Assembly: GCF_024679095.1 (NCBI RefSeq)
Contig: NW_026110543.1
Span: 1-64,000 of the forward strand
Direction of reading: 5' to 3'
DNA from: Eriocheir sinensis
Lineage: Eukaryota > Arthropoda > Malacostraca > Decapoda > Varunidae
DNA length: 64,000 bases
How positions within the stretch are numbered: the stretch's first letter is position 1; each line of letters starts with the position of its first letter. This document shows positions 1-11,514 of the stretch, piece by piece. The translations under genes were made by a program, and so were the position numbers. The notes beneath the pieces were generated by a model. The model ran no database searches, had not been told where the DNA came from, and was given only the letters and a program-made list of their open reading frames with translations.

Positions 1-81
1 CAGTCATGGGTGTAACAAGATACGTTATTACAATCAGGGCGTCATTTGGACTTCAAAAGTGGGAGGACGTTAGGGCAGACA

Positions 82-1085
<1,004 letters not shown>

Positions 1086-1265
1086 AGGAGGAGGGAAAGG
1101 AGGAGGAAGAGGAGGAGGAGGAGATGAGGAGGAAGATGAGGAGGAAGATGATTAAGAGCTGAAAGAGGTGGAAAAGAAGACGGAGGAAGAGACGGAAGAA
1201 GAGAAGGTTAAGGAGGAAGAGAAAGAGGAGGACGAGGAGGAGGACGAAGAGAAGGGGAGGAGAAA
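1086..1265. repeat. GGA/GAA polypurine tract
   Basis: Nearly pure purine strand made of GAGGA and GAAGA words. The reading frames across it are low complexity (poly-Ser on the minus strand). A GT/GGT-rich patch follows at about 1326-1417. Confidence 0.85.
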
Positions 1266-1417
1266 ATTAAGTAAGTAGATTGATAGTTCAACAGAAACAG
1301 ACACCTTGGTATTAGAGAGAGAGATGCAGCAGGTGTTGGTGGTGGTGATGGTAGTTGATGGGGGGTATTTATGTCCTTTTGTTGTTGGTGGTGGTAGTGG
1401 TGATGGTGGTGGTGACG

Positions 1418-1781
1418 TTTTTTTTTTACAACAAAGGAGACAGCTCAAGGGCACACAAAAAAAAAACAATAATAAAAAAGCCCGCTGCTCGCTGCTCCCA
1501 AAAGAATCAAAGAGGTGGCCGAAAGAAAGGTCAATTTCGGGAGGAGGTGTCCTGATACCCTCCTTTTGAAAGAGTTTAAGTCGTAAGCAGGAGTAAATAC
1601 ATATGAAGGAAGATTGTTCCAGAGTTTACCAGGATGAGGGATGAAAGAGTGAAGATGCTGGTTTACTCTTACATAAGGGGTTTGGACAGTATAGGGATGA
1701 GCATGAGTAGAAAGTCGTGTGCAACAGGGCCGCGGGAGGGGAGGCATGCAGTTAGCAAGCTCAGAAGAGCAGTCAGCGTGG
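1418..1781 (-). mobile_element. Jockey-like LINE copy 1, 3' part
   Basis: This is the 3' end of a minus-strand Jockey-like retrotransposon: the T-run at 1418-1427 is its poly(A) tail, followed by the family's 3' UTR (GCCCTTGAGCTGTCTCC type) and the last ~100 codons of its polymerase ORF (RRVSGHL near the end). It stops abruptly at 1781. The matching upstream sequence resumes at 9789, so the two pieces are one element split by the LINE at 1782-9788. The same C-terminal block is seen in the copies at 3732, 11281 and 27368. Confidence 0.9.
1769..1781. other. Target-site duplication, left copy
   Basis: GCAGTCAGCGTGG here and GCAGTCAGCATGG at 9788-9800 flank the I-group LINE; 12 of 13 bases agree. 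Both belong to the split Jockey-like element. Confidence 0.85.
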
Positions 1782-2018
1782 ATTGATTGATTGATTTAAA
1801 TTAGGCGCCGCAACAGCCAGGGTCATATGGCGCCGCATTCAATGAGTAAAAAAAAAAAAAAAAAAAGACCAAAGAAGGAAACTAAAAAGGTAAACTAAGA
1901 GCAAAGCCAAACAAAACGAGACGAAACAAGTCACACAGAAAACGGTCATAACTCATGGAAGGCCAGCCTTCTCCATAAAGAAGTACCTCATGTCCAGGGA
2001 AAGGCATCTCCCCCAGCA

Positions 2019-3205
2019 TCAGCGAGAGACGGAATTATCCGTTTTCTCCCCGACACTGCGACAGGTATCGCACTCGCAGGTCCCCAAACTGGGGCACTCG
2101 ACCAGCAAGTGCCGCACGGTCAGAGGAACCAAGCAGTCATCACAATAAGGCTGCACCCCCCGGGACATGAGGTAACCATGTGTTAGACGCGTATGACCCG
2201 TCCGAAGACGGCTCAAGGCTGTCTGCGAGCGACGGTCACGGACACTTTCGTATGACCAAGGACGAGACACAGTCCTGGTAATCTCTCCCATTTTGGGAGT
2301 CGCACCCCGAGCATTACACCTCTCCTGCCAACTGGCAAGGATTGCCTTGCGAATCTCTGGAAACATATCTGTACATGGGACAGCACTAGGGTGGGGGGCA
2401 GCTCCAGCTGCTGCCTCCCTTGCAAGTCCATCAGCTCGTTCGTTCCCGTGTACGCCAACGTGTCCTGGAACCCAACAAAACCCAACGCGATATCCCCTGT
2501 TGCTGAGCAAATACAGCCACTCGAGAGCAGATAAAACTAGGGGATTAACAGAGGGAGTAAAGGAGCCCAGCGCAGAAAGAGCGCTACGAGAATCACTGAA
2601 GATCATAAAAGAGTCCACAGGAAGCGTAAAAATAATCTGTAAATAGAGGACTATTGCAGACAGCTCTGCAGTAAATACAGAAGCAACAGAAGAAAGACTA
2701 CCTCCCCGACAGAAGGAGGAAGACAACAAAGCCAACTCCAGCATCCAGTTTAGAGCCATCAGTAAAGACAGGGATGGAGTCCGAGTGTTCAGTGAAATGC
2801 TCTAAAAATAAGGATCGGAACGCATATGGCGGTAAATCCCTCTTACTATTTATAGTGGGAGAACACACGGATACACCGGGGAACTGCCAGTATCCAACCC
2901 TAGGTACTCGATAAGGGCAGATAGGAATGGGAGGGAAAGACAACGGTGTCATGGCAGACGCTACCCGAAACACAAAAGGTTTAGGGAGACTAGGTCGCTC
3001 ATCATATGCAGGCGAACGAGAATCCCGCAAAATTGACACACAAGGAACTGATTCTGGAAGGTGTTGGACGCGGAACCAGCAACGGAATAGAGAGGACTGG
3101 CGTCTCAAATCCAGAGGCAGGACGCCAGCATCCACGAGGAGGCTAGGTATCGGTGAAGACCGGAATGCACCAGTAGCCAAGCGGACCCCGGCATGATGCA
3201 CTGAG
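2019..3205 (-). pseudogene. RNase H domain of I-group LINE (broken)
   Basis: This region encodes the RNase H that removes RNA from the RNA-DNA hybrid made during target-primed reverse transcription. Two minus-strand frames carry it. The upstream frame (2698-3201) ends with the first catalytic aspartate motif FTDGSK. The downstream frame (2019-2759) holds TAELSAI (catalytic Glu), FSDSRSAL (catalytic Asp) and PGHVGVHGNERAD (His/Asp region), followed by a Cys/His cluster (CDDC...H..VECP) typical of the C-terminus of these polymerases. The domain is therefore complete in motif order but split by a frameshift near 2700-2760. It lies downstream of the reverse transcriptase half at 3206-3731. It is a decayed element gene, not a host RNase H. 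Confidence 0.88.
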
Positions 3206-3731
3206 TCCTACACGCGTAGGCGAGCTTCCTTGGCGGAGGAGTATACCTCGCAGCCATATTCCAACTTGGAAAGGATGAGTGTTCTGTGGAGGACGAGTAA
3301 CGTGTCCCTGTCTGCACCCCAAGAGGTATGAGGTAAATCACGAAGGAGGGGCAGGGCTTTCTGACAAGCCGCCTTTACGTAACGTAAATGAGGCACCCAG
3401 GTTAGGCGGCTATCAAATAAAAGACCGAGGTAACGAGTCGTCTCTACACAGGACAGTCGCCTATTACCAAGATATAAGTCAGGGTCCGGATGAACGCCTC
3501 GAAGACGACAGAAAAGCATAGCTACTGTCTTTGAGGACGAAAATCGAAAGCCGCGCGTATTTGCCCAATTGGCGACTCTATTAATTGTCAATTGCAGTTT
3601 TCGTTCAATCAGCGACATCCTTGCCGCAGAAAACGAAATGGATAAATCGTCTACATATAAGGAGCTATGAACTCCATCAGGCAGGACACCAACGACTCCA
3701 TTAATAGCCACAGCAAATAGCGTAACACTGA
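3206..3731 (-). pseudogene. Reverse transcriptase, C-terminal half, of I-group LINE
   Basis: The frame contains the catalytic YVDD box (SLYVDDLSI) in place of the commoner YADD, then the thumb-like block KTVAMLF and RYLGLLFDSRLTW that follow it in LINE polymerases. Its upstream end is cut at 3731, just after SVTLFAVAING, the residues that normally follow the VPQGS motif. VPQGS itself lies at the cut edge of the other half near 6995-7010. The open frame that continues to 3876 is chimeric: its first ~48 codons are antisense to the inserted Jockey-like element and mean nothing. A stop separates it from the RNase H frame. Confidence 0.88.
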
Positions 3732-4034
3732 GGTATATATGGGAGGTGAGAAGGGAGCTGAAGCCCTCCAAAGACCCTTCCCATGTCCTCACTAACCGTT
3801 TCCCTATTGTCTCACCAACACCGGAGAGTAGTTCAGCATGCTCTCTAAAGACAGATCCTCTCTTTATCCACACCACACTACATTCTCACAACATACACAC
3901 CTTTTCCCAAAATTAAAATTTCAAAATGGCGCACATACACCAAGCCTCGGAGTCCCCGCCTGGGGGACCTAAAGTCCCCCAGGGAGGACTCCCCTTCTGG
4001 CTGCCGACCCGAGAGGTGTCTTGATAACTCCTCG

Positions 4035-4814
4035 AACCTCTTTCTTCTCAATTTCTGCAACATTCGCGGTCTTCGCTCTAATTTTCATTCTGTGGAGCAT
4101 CATCTCTCCTCCTCTAAACCTCACCTTCTCTTCCTTACCGAAACACAGGTTTCTGAGGCTACTGACAGCAATCTCTACTCTGTTCCCTCCTACTATTTCT
4201 ATCCTAAATTTCAATCCAAAGCTGGATGTTGCGCCTACGTGCGCAACGACATCACTTGCTCTCGTGCCCACGACCTTGACTCTTCTGAATTTTCCACCAT
4301 CTGGTTAAGACTTCACTGTCATTCTATTACTAAATACATCTGTGCTGTTTATCTCTCACCTAACTCTACCAACTATGTAAAATTCTTTGACTATTTGAAG
4401 TCTAAAGTGGAGCACATCTTGACCCTCTCCCTTCGCTGAAATCTCCATCCTAGGAGATTTCAATGTTCTCACCAGCTTTGGCTTTCATCCTCTTTCACTG
4501 ACCATCCTGGTGAACAAGCCTACAACTTTGCTATCCTCAACGACCTAGAGCAGTTGGTCCAGCACCCTACACGTATTCCTGACCGTCTTGGAGATCGGCC
4601 CAACATTCTAGACCTCTTCCTTACCTCAAACCCTTCTGCTTATTCTGTCAAACTGTTCTCTCCGTTAGGCTCCTCCGATCACAATCTTATTTCTGCATCC
4701 TGTCCTATCGCTCCTGTACACCCTCTGGACCCACCGAAGAGGCGATGCTTCTGGCATTTTGCTTCAGCTCGGTGGGACGACCTGAGGATGTACTTTTCCA
4801 TTCCCGTGGAATGA
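4035..4814 (+). pseudogene. AP-type endonuclease domain of Jockey-like copy 2
   Basis: The apurinic-endonuclease-like domain nicks target DNA to prime reverse transcription. Visible motifs in order are LNFCNIRGL (Asn), LLFLTETQ (catalytic Glu) near 4130, a SYYFYP region, ILGDFNV near 4455 (Asp/Asn), and GSSDHNLIS near 4672-4698 (Asp-His). The frame shifts just after GDFNV, where GTTCTCACC replaces GTTCACCACC of the better copy at 27880, and again after MYFSIP near 4805. So every signature motif survives but not in one reading frame. The start is not fixed because the leader in the same frame has no convincing initiator. Confidence 0.85.
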
Positions 4815-4829
4815 TTATTGCTTCCAGGA

Positions 4830-6871
4830 TAGAGACCCTCTGTGTGTGCTCAGCGCATCACAGAGGTGATTGTCTCTGGAATGGAGGCATACATTCCTCG
4901 TTCTTTCTCTACTCCTCACGCTAAAAAGCCTTGGTTTAATCACGCTTGTTCTCGTGCTGTCAATGATAGAGAGGTAGCTCACAAAAGATACCAGAGCCTT
5001 CAAACTAATGCTAATTATGAACTTTACATTTCTGCCCGAAATCGTGCCAAATCTATTCTCCGACTAACCAAAAATTCTTTCATTAATAGAAAATGTCAAA
5101 ACCTTGCTTTCTCTAACTCTTCCCGTGACTTCTGGCATCTAGCCAACAACATCTCCTCCAACTTCACTTCTTCATCTTTCCCTCCACTCCTCAGTCCTGA
5201 CGGCAACACTGCCGTCTCATCTATCTCTAAGGCTGAACTCTTCTCTCAAACTTTTCTAAAACTCCACTCTGGACGATTCTGGGCATATTCCTCCTACTCA
5301 TCCCCCTCTGACTCCTTTATGCCTGTTATAAAGATTCTTCAAAATGATGTTTTCTATGCCCTCTCTGGCCTCAATCCTCAGAAGGCTTATGGACCTGATG
5401 GAGTGCCTCCTATCGTCCTTAAAAACTGTGCCTCCGTGCTGTCACCCTGCCTGGTCAAACTCTTTCGCCTCTGCCTGTCAACATCTACCTTTCCTTCTTG
5501 CTGGAAGTATGCCTTCATACAGCCTTTACCTAAGAAGGGTGACCGCTCCAATCCCTCAAACTACCGTCCTATTGCTTTACTTTCTTGTCTATCTAAAGCT
5601 TTTGAATCAATCCTTAACCGGAAGATTCAAAAGCACCTTTCCACTTCTGACCTTCTATCTGATCGCCAGTATGGGTTCCGCAAGGGGCGTTCTACTGGTG
5701 ATCTCTAACCTTCTTAACTGACTCTTGGTCATCCTCTCTTAGCCGTTTCGGTGAAACTTTTGCTATCGCGCTGGACATATCAAAAGCTTTTGATAGGGTC
5801 TGGCACAAATCTTTGCTTTCTAAACTACCCTCCTACGGTTTCTATCCTTCTCTCTGTACCTTTATCTCCAGTTTCCTTTCTGACCGTTCTATTTCTGCCG
5901 TGGTAGACGGTCACTGTTCTTCCTAAATCTATTAACAGTGGTGTCCCACAGGGTTCTGTTCTATCTCCCACTCTTTTTCTGTTGTTCATTGATGATCTTC
6001 TTTCCAAAACGAACTGTCCTATCCATTCCTACGCCGATGATTCCACTCTGCATTATTGAACTTCTTTTAATAGAAGACCCACCCTTCAGGAACTTAACGA
6101 CTCAAGGCTGGAGGCTGCAGAACGCTTAGCCTCAGACCTTACTATTATTTCCGATTGGGGCAAGAAGAACCTGGTGTCCTTCAACGCCTCAAAAACACAG
6201 TTTCTCCACCTATCCACTCGACACAATCTTCCAAACAACTATCCCCTATTCTTTGACAACACCCAGCTATCACCTTCCTCAACACTAAACATCCTCGGTC
6301 TATCCTTAACTCAAAATCTCAACTGGAAACTTCATATCTCATCTCTTACTAAATCAGCTTCCTCGAGGCTGGGCGTTCTGTACCGTCTCCGCCAGTTCTT
6401 CTCCCCTGCACAGTTGCTGTCCATATACAGGGGCCTTGTCCGCCCTCGTATGGAGTATGCATCTCATGTGTGGGGGGCTCCACTCACACAGCTCTTCTGG
6501 ACAGAGTGGAGGCAAAGGCTCTTCGTCTCATCAGCTCTCCTCCTCATACTGATAGTCTTCTACCTCTTAAATTCCGCCGCAATGTTGCCTCTCTTTCTAT
6601 CCTCTATCGATATTTCCACGCTGACTGCTCTTCTGAACTTGCTAACTGCATGCCTCCCCCCCTCCCGCGGCCCCGCTGCACTCGACTTTCTACTCATGCT
6701 CATCCCTATACTGTCCAAACCCCTTATGCAAGAGTTAACCAGCATCTTCACTCTTTCATCCCTCACGCTGGTAAACTCTGGAACAATCTTCCTTCATCTG
6801 TATTTCCTCCTGCCTACGACTTGAACTCTTTCAAGAGGAGGGTATCAGGACACCTCTCCTCCCGAAACTGA
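4830..6871 (+). pseudogene. Reverse transcriptase of Jockey-like copy 2
   Basis: The polymerase runs through a linker (KPWFNHACSRAV), the PNDVFYALSGLN-type block, KAYGPDGVPP, LPKKGDRSNPSNYRPIALLS and QYGFRKGRSTGDL. A premature stop at about 5707 follows that motif, where other copies continue. ALDISKAFDRVWH (first catalytic Asp) follows at about 5770, then a frameshift, then GVPQGSVLSPTLF near 5940 and the SYADDS active-site box near 6030 in different frames. The block after the active site (FNASKTQFLHLSTR, LGLSLTQNLNW) is open at 6174-6470, and the C-terminal block is in another frame at 6470-6871. At least four lesions make it non-functional. Confidence 0.88.
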
Positions 6872-6990
6872 CCTATCTTTCGGCCACCTCTTTGGATTCT
6901 TTTTAGGAGCAGCGAGTAGCGGGCTTTTTTTTTATTAATGTTTACTTTTTTGTGCCCTTGAGCTGTCTCCTTTGCTGTAAAAAAAAAAAA

Positions 6991-8240
6991 AAAAAAAATA
7001 CTTCCCTGTGGTACTCCATCCTCAAGTGGACAAACCTCGGAAAGAGTACTCCCCACTCTAACCCGTAAAATACGATGAGACAAAAACTCCTGAATAAAAA
7101 CAGGGAGACGGCCACGAAGACCAAACTCAAACAGGTTAAGTAAAATTCCATGACACCAAGCGGCGTCATAGGCCTTCTCCAGATCAAAAAACACGGTCAC
7201 CTGGTGGTGATTATTGGCAAACGCCTCACAAACTGAGGATTCCAAGGATAAAAGAACATCCGAGGTGGAGCGCACCTTTCGGAAACCATATTGCACCGGG
7301 GTTAATAAATTCCGGCTCTCCAAGTACCACATAAGCCTGACATTTACCATCTTCTCCATCACTTTACAAATGCAGGATGTTAAAGAAATAGGACGATAGT
7401 TTGTTGCTTGAAGATGATCTTTCCCAGGCCTCAGAATGGGGAGAATTACAGCCACACTCCACAGAGAAGGAAAATCACCGGTACGCCAAATGAAATTGTA
7501 AAGATCTAATAAAAATGTAAAACCACAGTCAGACATGTGGCGTAAGAAAGCATAAGGGATGTCGTCTGGACCTGGCGAGGAGTCATGACACTGGGATAAA
7601 GCCGTCTTCAACTCGGAAAGAGAAAATGGGATATTATAAGATTCCCCTCCGGTGGAAGCGAAGTTAACGCCAGTGATTCCAAATCCCGGCGATGACGAGC
7701 CCTGGTGCAATGGGATCTTTCCTAGAGACACTGGCAAAGTGCTTGGCGATTAGGTCAGCAACAATCTTAGGGTCCGCCACCGTCTCCCCGCATGCGATAG
7801 CACTGGAGGGGGAGGGGGGGAAAACTTCCCAGAGATCTTACGAACTCTGTTAAAGACTTCTGTGAGTGTAGTTCTGGTAGTGATGGAAGAAAGATAAGCC
7901 TTCCAAGAAATTCGTCGAGCCTCCTTGAAAGTACGTCGTGCTCGAGCACGCTCCCCGAAAAGCATCCAAACACTGGGGGTCCCCACGGTGACGACGAAGT
8001 CGAGAGAATGCAGCACGCTTCTCTTGCACAGCAGTTGTGCAAGCGGCGTTCCACCAGGGAACAGGACGTTTAGGGAACTGGCCAGACGTCCTGGGGACGG
8101 ATTGAAGGGCTGCAGAATGTAGGGCATCAGTGAAATAGGATGCAACCTCGTCGGAAGTTCCAAAGTCAGCCAACGGACGAAGAGAGGAGCTAAGTTCCGT
8201 AAATCGCTGCCAGTCTGCTTTATCTAGATGGAGGGGGCCA
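6991..8240 (-). pseudogene. Reverse transcriptase, N-terminal half and linker, of I-group LINE
   Basis: Read downward from 8240 the frame gives a linker (LDKADWQRF, RPVPWWNAACT), then ARRTFKEARRISW and RKISGKFS in a second frame near 7800-7950, then the fingers/palm of the polymerase in a third frame (6991-7737). That third frame shows SSPGPDDIPYAFLRHM, LRPGKDHLQATNYRPISLTS, QYGFRKVRSTSDVLL, FFDLEKAYDAAW (first catalytic Asp) and DGVPQGS. It is cut right after VPQGS by the Jockey-like insertion; the rest is at 3206-3731. At least two frameshifts are present besides the insertion. The open frame running on to 6814 is antisense Jockey sequence. Confidence 0.88.
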
Positions 8241-8245
8241 GTATT

Positions 8246-9395
8246 GACACGGTCAGGGAGGGTAGAACCAAAAAAGGTGAGACGTATCATGTTAGCTGAA
8301 CCCTTTAACTTGGACACCTTATGAACAGAACTAGGGCACATCCCAAATATTTCCTCCTCAGAGAGCTCATAGAGGTCATGGTTATATATACTGCCTTTAC
8401 TATAATTGAAGGTATGATGTGCTTTGACCGTTTCAAACATGTTGTCAGCAGGGCATGGTAGATGTTGCACCATTTTAGCTTGAGTAATATCTTTAGCCCT
8501 GACTAACACTCCCTTTTCATACTTTTTCAGATTCCCCTCAGGGATCGTGCCAATTTCTTTGGCGAGGTACCTAGCAGCATGAATGAAGTTGCCACGCCCA
8601 TTCCTATAGTATGCAACAAACCAACGAGGGGGAGGGACCTGGCTGTCCCTGGGAGTTGGCTCTAACAAAGCGTCTTCAAAGAGGTTCGGGACATAGTCCA
8701 TGTCACTGTCCGAAGCGAAGAAGTTTCGCTTGAAATCCAGCACCTGCGATAGGCAGAGTCGCAACAGCATCACACGCCGACTGGGCTTCAGCGCTGGAGG
8801 AAAAGGTCACATAGCATCTGTTTGACTTGAAGTCTCCATCATAAATGAGACGGATACGAAGGACTGTGCCAAATGGCTTGAATAAGGAGCGCAAGGCACG
8901 GTAGGAAAACGATGGATCGATATTCACCATCTGAAGTGCGTCCAGCTTGGTAGAGGGACGCACATCAGAGTTACCCCCGGAATGGGAGGCAGCCTTGTCA
9001 GACACACGTGGACTTTTGTGTCGCACGGACTTATCTTGGTCAACCCCTCTAGGAGGTAGGGACTTTTCAGCGGCACCACCAGGAGCCGTGAAAGGCTCCA
9101 AGGTGGCGACGAGAGAGGACCGTGTAGGGGTAATCGGGGACAGGCGGACGTCAGGGAGAGAGGCAGGCCGAGGCAAGGGAAACTTACCCATACACAGGGG
9201 AGGTGTTTCACTCCCCCACACCCCCACCCACCACGGAGCACAACAAGGGGAGGCTGGATGTTGGGGCCAGACCGCAAACAACAGCCCCAGGGATAATGGG
9301 GAAGTATACGCATCCACTGCCAGGTGTTTAATGGCGGCCGCGGGACCTTTGCGACCGCCCACCCGGCAGTGACTACTTGACCCAAGCCATCGCAT
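8246..9395 (-). pseudogene. ORF1 (gag-like, RRM-type) of I-group LINE, fused to polymerase linker
   Basis: ORF1 proteins of this group bind the element RNA and act as chaperones. The upstream frame (8703-9395) ends in an RRM-like fold: MVNIDPSFSYRALRSLF, then GTVLRIRLIYDG and RCYVTFSSSAEAQSACDAV. After a frameshift near 8750 the second frame has PRWFVAYYRNGRGNF, HTFNYSKGSIYNHDLYELS, EEEIFGMCPSSVHKVSKLKG and IRLTFFGSTLP, a gag block I recognise from I/Nimb elements. The usual CCHC zinc knuckles are missing. The frame runs straight from that gag block into the polymerase linker at about 8245-8258, skipping the whole endonuclease. This looks like an internal deletion that happened to keep frame. 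Confidence 0.8.
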
Positions 9396-9788
9396 GACCA
9401 GCCGATTGATTCAATGGGGCCACACTGAACCGCCCGTCTTACCCCAGCCCTCCCACCAAATTAGCGTGTTGCCCACCGAGGGGAACTACATCCTGCCCCG
9501 CGGTGGACTCAACCGCCAGATGAGAGGGCACGGGGAGTATACGGGACGCCACGCACGGCAAACACGTGGGGAGAGAGTAGCCCTGCCCTAGGTGGTAAGA
9601 GGGCAGGGCAGGGACGAAGGCAACATCACCAGTAGGCCTCCTCTACCGGTGATGAGGGGGGAGCACTTAGTCCACGAGGCCAACGGACATCGAGCCCTAT
9701 CGGGGTGGGCAAGCCACCACGGAAGGTGGTGCCGCCGACCTCGCTTCAAGCCCCGTCACCACGACAAGGTGACTCCCCTTCGACGGGG
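9396..9788 (-). other. Probable 5' untranslated/promoter region of I-group LINE
   Basis: GC-rich sequence with no supported gene, lying between the ORF1 frame and the right target-site duplication. It begins on the minus strand with CCCCGTCG. By position it should hold the internal promoter; no specific motif was identified. Confidence 0.5.
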
Positions 9789-9800
9789 CAGTCAGCATGG
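9788..9800. other. Target-site duplication, right copy
   Basis: GCAGTCAGCATGG, pairing with 1769-1781 (one mismatch). Together they fix the limits of the I-group insertion. Confidence 0.85.
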
Positions 9801-11280
9801 AAATATCGATAGAAGATAGAAAGAGAGGCAACATCGTGGCGGAGTTTAAGAGGTAAAAGACTATCAGTAGGAGGAGGAGAGCTGATGAGACGAAGAGCCT
9901 TAGACTCCACTCTGTCCAGAAGAGCTGTGTGAGTGGAGCCTCCCCACACGTGAGACGCATACTCCATACGAGGGCGGACAAGGCCCCTGTATATGGATAG
10001 CAACTGCGCGGGGGAGAAAAACTGGCGGAGACGATACAGAACGCCCGACCTCGAGGAAGCTGATTTAGCGAGAGAGGAGATATGAAGTTTCCAGTCGAGA
10101 TTTTGAGTTAAGGATAGACCGAGGATGTTTACTGTTGAAGACGGTGACAGCTGAGTGTTGTCGAAGAATAGGGGATAGGTGTTTGGAAGATTGTGTCGAG
10201 TTGATAGGTGGATAAATTGAGTTTTTGAGGCACTGAAGGACACAAGGTTCCTTCTGCCCCAATCGGAAATGATAGCAAGGTCTGAAGTTAAGCCTCCTGC
10301 AGCCTCCAGTCTGGAGTCGTGTACTTCCTGTTGAGAGGGTCTTCTATTGAAAGAAGTTGAATAATGCAGAGTGGAGTCGTCGGCGTATGATTGGACAGGA
10401 CAGTTTGTTATGGAAAGAAGATCATTGATGAATAACAGGAAGAGAGTGGGTGATAGGACAGAGCCCTGTGGAACGCCACTGTTGATAGGTTTAGGGGAAG
10501 AGCAGTGACCGTCTACCACCGCAAAGATAGAACGGCCGGAAAGGAAACTGGAGATAAAGGAAGAGAGAGAGGGATAGAATCCGAAAAAGGCAGTTTAGAA
10601 AGCAAAGACTGGTGCCAGACTCTATCGAAGGCTTTCGATATGTCTAGCGCAACAGAGAAAGTTTCACCGAAACTGCTAAGAGAGAATGACCAAGAGTCAG
10701 TTAAGAGAGCAAGAAGATCGCCAGCAGAACGCCCCTTGCGGAACCCATACTGGCGATCAGATAGAAGGTTAGATGTGGAAAGGTGCTTTTGAATCTTCCG
10801 GTTAAGGATTGATTCAAAAGCTTTAGATAGACAGGAAAGTAAAGCTATAGGGCGGTAGTTTGAGAGATTGGAACAGTCACCCTTCTTAGGCACAGGCTGT
10901 ACAAAGGCATACTTCCAGCAGGAAGGAAAGGTAGATGTTGATAGGCAGAGACGAAAGAGTTTGACCAGGCAGGGTGTCAGCATGGAAGCACAGTTTTTAA
11001 GGACATTAGGAGGCACTCCATCAGGTCCATAAGCCTTCTGAGAGTTGAGGCCAGAGAGGGCATAGAAAACATCATTTGGAAGAATCTTAATAACAGGCAT
11101 AAAGGAGTCAGAGGGGATGAGTAGGAGGAATATGGCCAGAATCGTCCAGGGTGGAGTTCTTACAGAAAGTTTGAGCGAAGATTTCAGCCTTAGAGACAGA
11201 CGAGACAGCAGTGCTGCCGTCTCGGAGTAGGTAGGAATTAGGTAGGAAGACACCTACCGAACGGGCGCAAACCACTCCCG
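9789..11280 (-). mobile_element. Jockey-like LINE copy 1, 5' part
   Basis: The upstream part of the minus-strand element whose 3' part is at 1418-1781. It starts (minus strand) near 11280 with GC-rich sequence not shared with copies 2 and 3, and lacks the endonuclease entirely. So it is either 5'-truncated or belongs to a variant with a different 5' end. It abuts copy 3 head-to-head at 11280/11281. Confidence 0.85.
9801..11253 (-). pseudogene. Reverse transcriptase of Jockey-like copy 1
   Basis: Two long frames cover the polymerase. The first (10513-11253) has PNDVFYALSGLNSQ, KAYGPDGVPP, VPKKGDCSNLSNYRPIALLS, QYGFRKGRSAGDLL and ALDISKAFDRVWHQ. The second (9746-10519) has GVPQGSVLSPTLF, the active-site box SYADDSTLHY, FSASKTQFIHLSTR and LGLSLTQNLDW. 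A frameshift near 10515 parts them. All polymerase motifs are intact otherwise, making this the best-preserved reverse transcriptase of the family in the window. Its last ~100 codons are at 1418-1781 because of the I-group insertion. Confidence 0.88.
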
Positions 11281-11514
11281 GTGAGGTATATATGGGCAGT
11301 GAGATGGGTGCTTAAGCCCTCCAAAGACCCTTCCCATTACCTCACTAACCGTTTCACTATTGTCTCATCTACACCAGAGAGTAGTTCAGCATGCTCTCAA
11401 AAGACAGATACTCTCTCTATCTACACCACACTACATTCACACAACACACACACCTTTTCCCAAAATTCAAAATGGCGTTGAACAACAATCCCTCGGAGTC
11501 CCCGCCTGGGGGGG

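Larger units (their letters stand above)
3732..6990 (+). mobile_element. Jockey-like LINE copy 2, inserted in the I-group LINE
   Basis: A plus-strand element starting with GAGGTATATATGGG and ending in a poly(A) run (about 6978-6998) after the family 3' UTR. It carries only the polymerase ORF (endonuclease plus reverse transcriptase); no gag-like ORF1 is seen. The first 300 bp are a 5' leader shared with the copy at 11281. The coding region is broken by several frameshifts and a nonsense codon. Both borders fall inside the I-group polymerase, between VPQGS and SVTLF; no clear target-site duplication is visible. Assignment to Jockey is by overall motif style and is less certain than LINE status. 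Confidence 0.88.
1782..9788 (-). mobile_element. I-group non-LTR retrotransposon with RNase H
   Basis: A minus-strand LINE read from 9788 down to 1782. In order it has a GC-rich 5' region (9396-9788), a gag-like ORF1 with an RNA-recognition-motif-like segment (8246-9395), a polymerase linker and N-terminal reverse transcriptase (6991-8240), the C-terminal reverse transcriptase (3206-3731), and an RNase H domain (2019-3205). Its 3' end is a short (AATC)n tail at about 1782-1797. RNase H and an RRM-type ORF1 are known in the I/Nimb group, so I place it there; the exact clade is inferred. The endonuclease is absent, and a 3.26-kb Jockey-like copy (3732-6990) sits inside the polymerase. It is flanked by a 13-bp target-site duplication, so the insertion looks full length at its 5' end. 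Confidence 0.88.

Noticed and set aside
6814..7010. Extended C-terminus of the I-group polymerase frame (6814-7000)
   Set aside because: Beyond VPQGS the frame is antisense to the poly(A) and 3' UTR of the Jockey-like insert (poly-Phe and nonsense), so it is a chimera.
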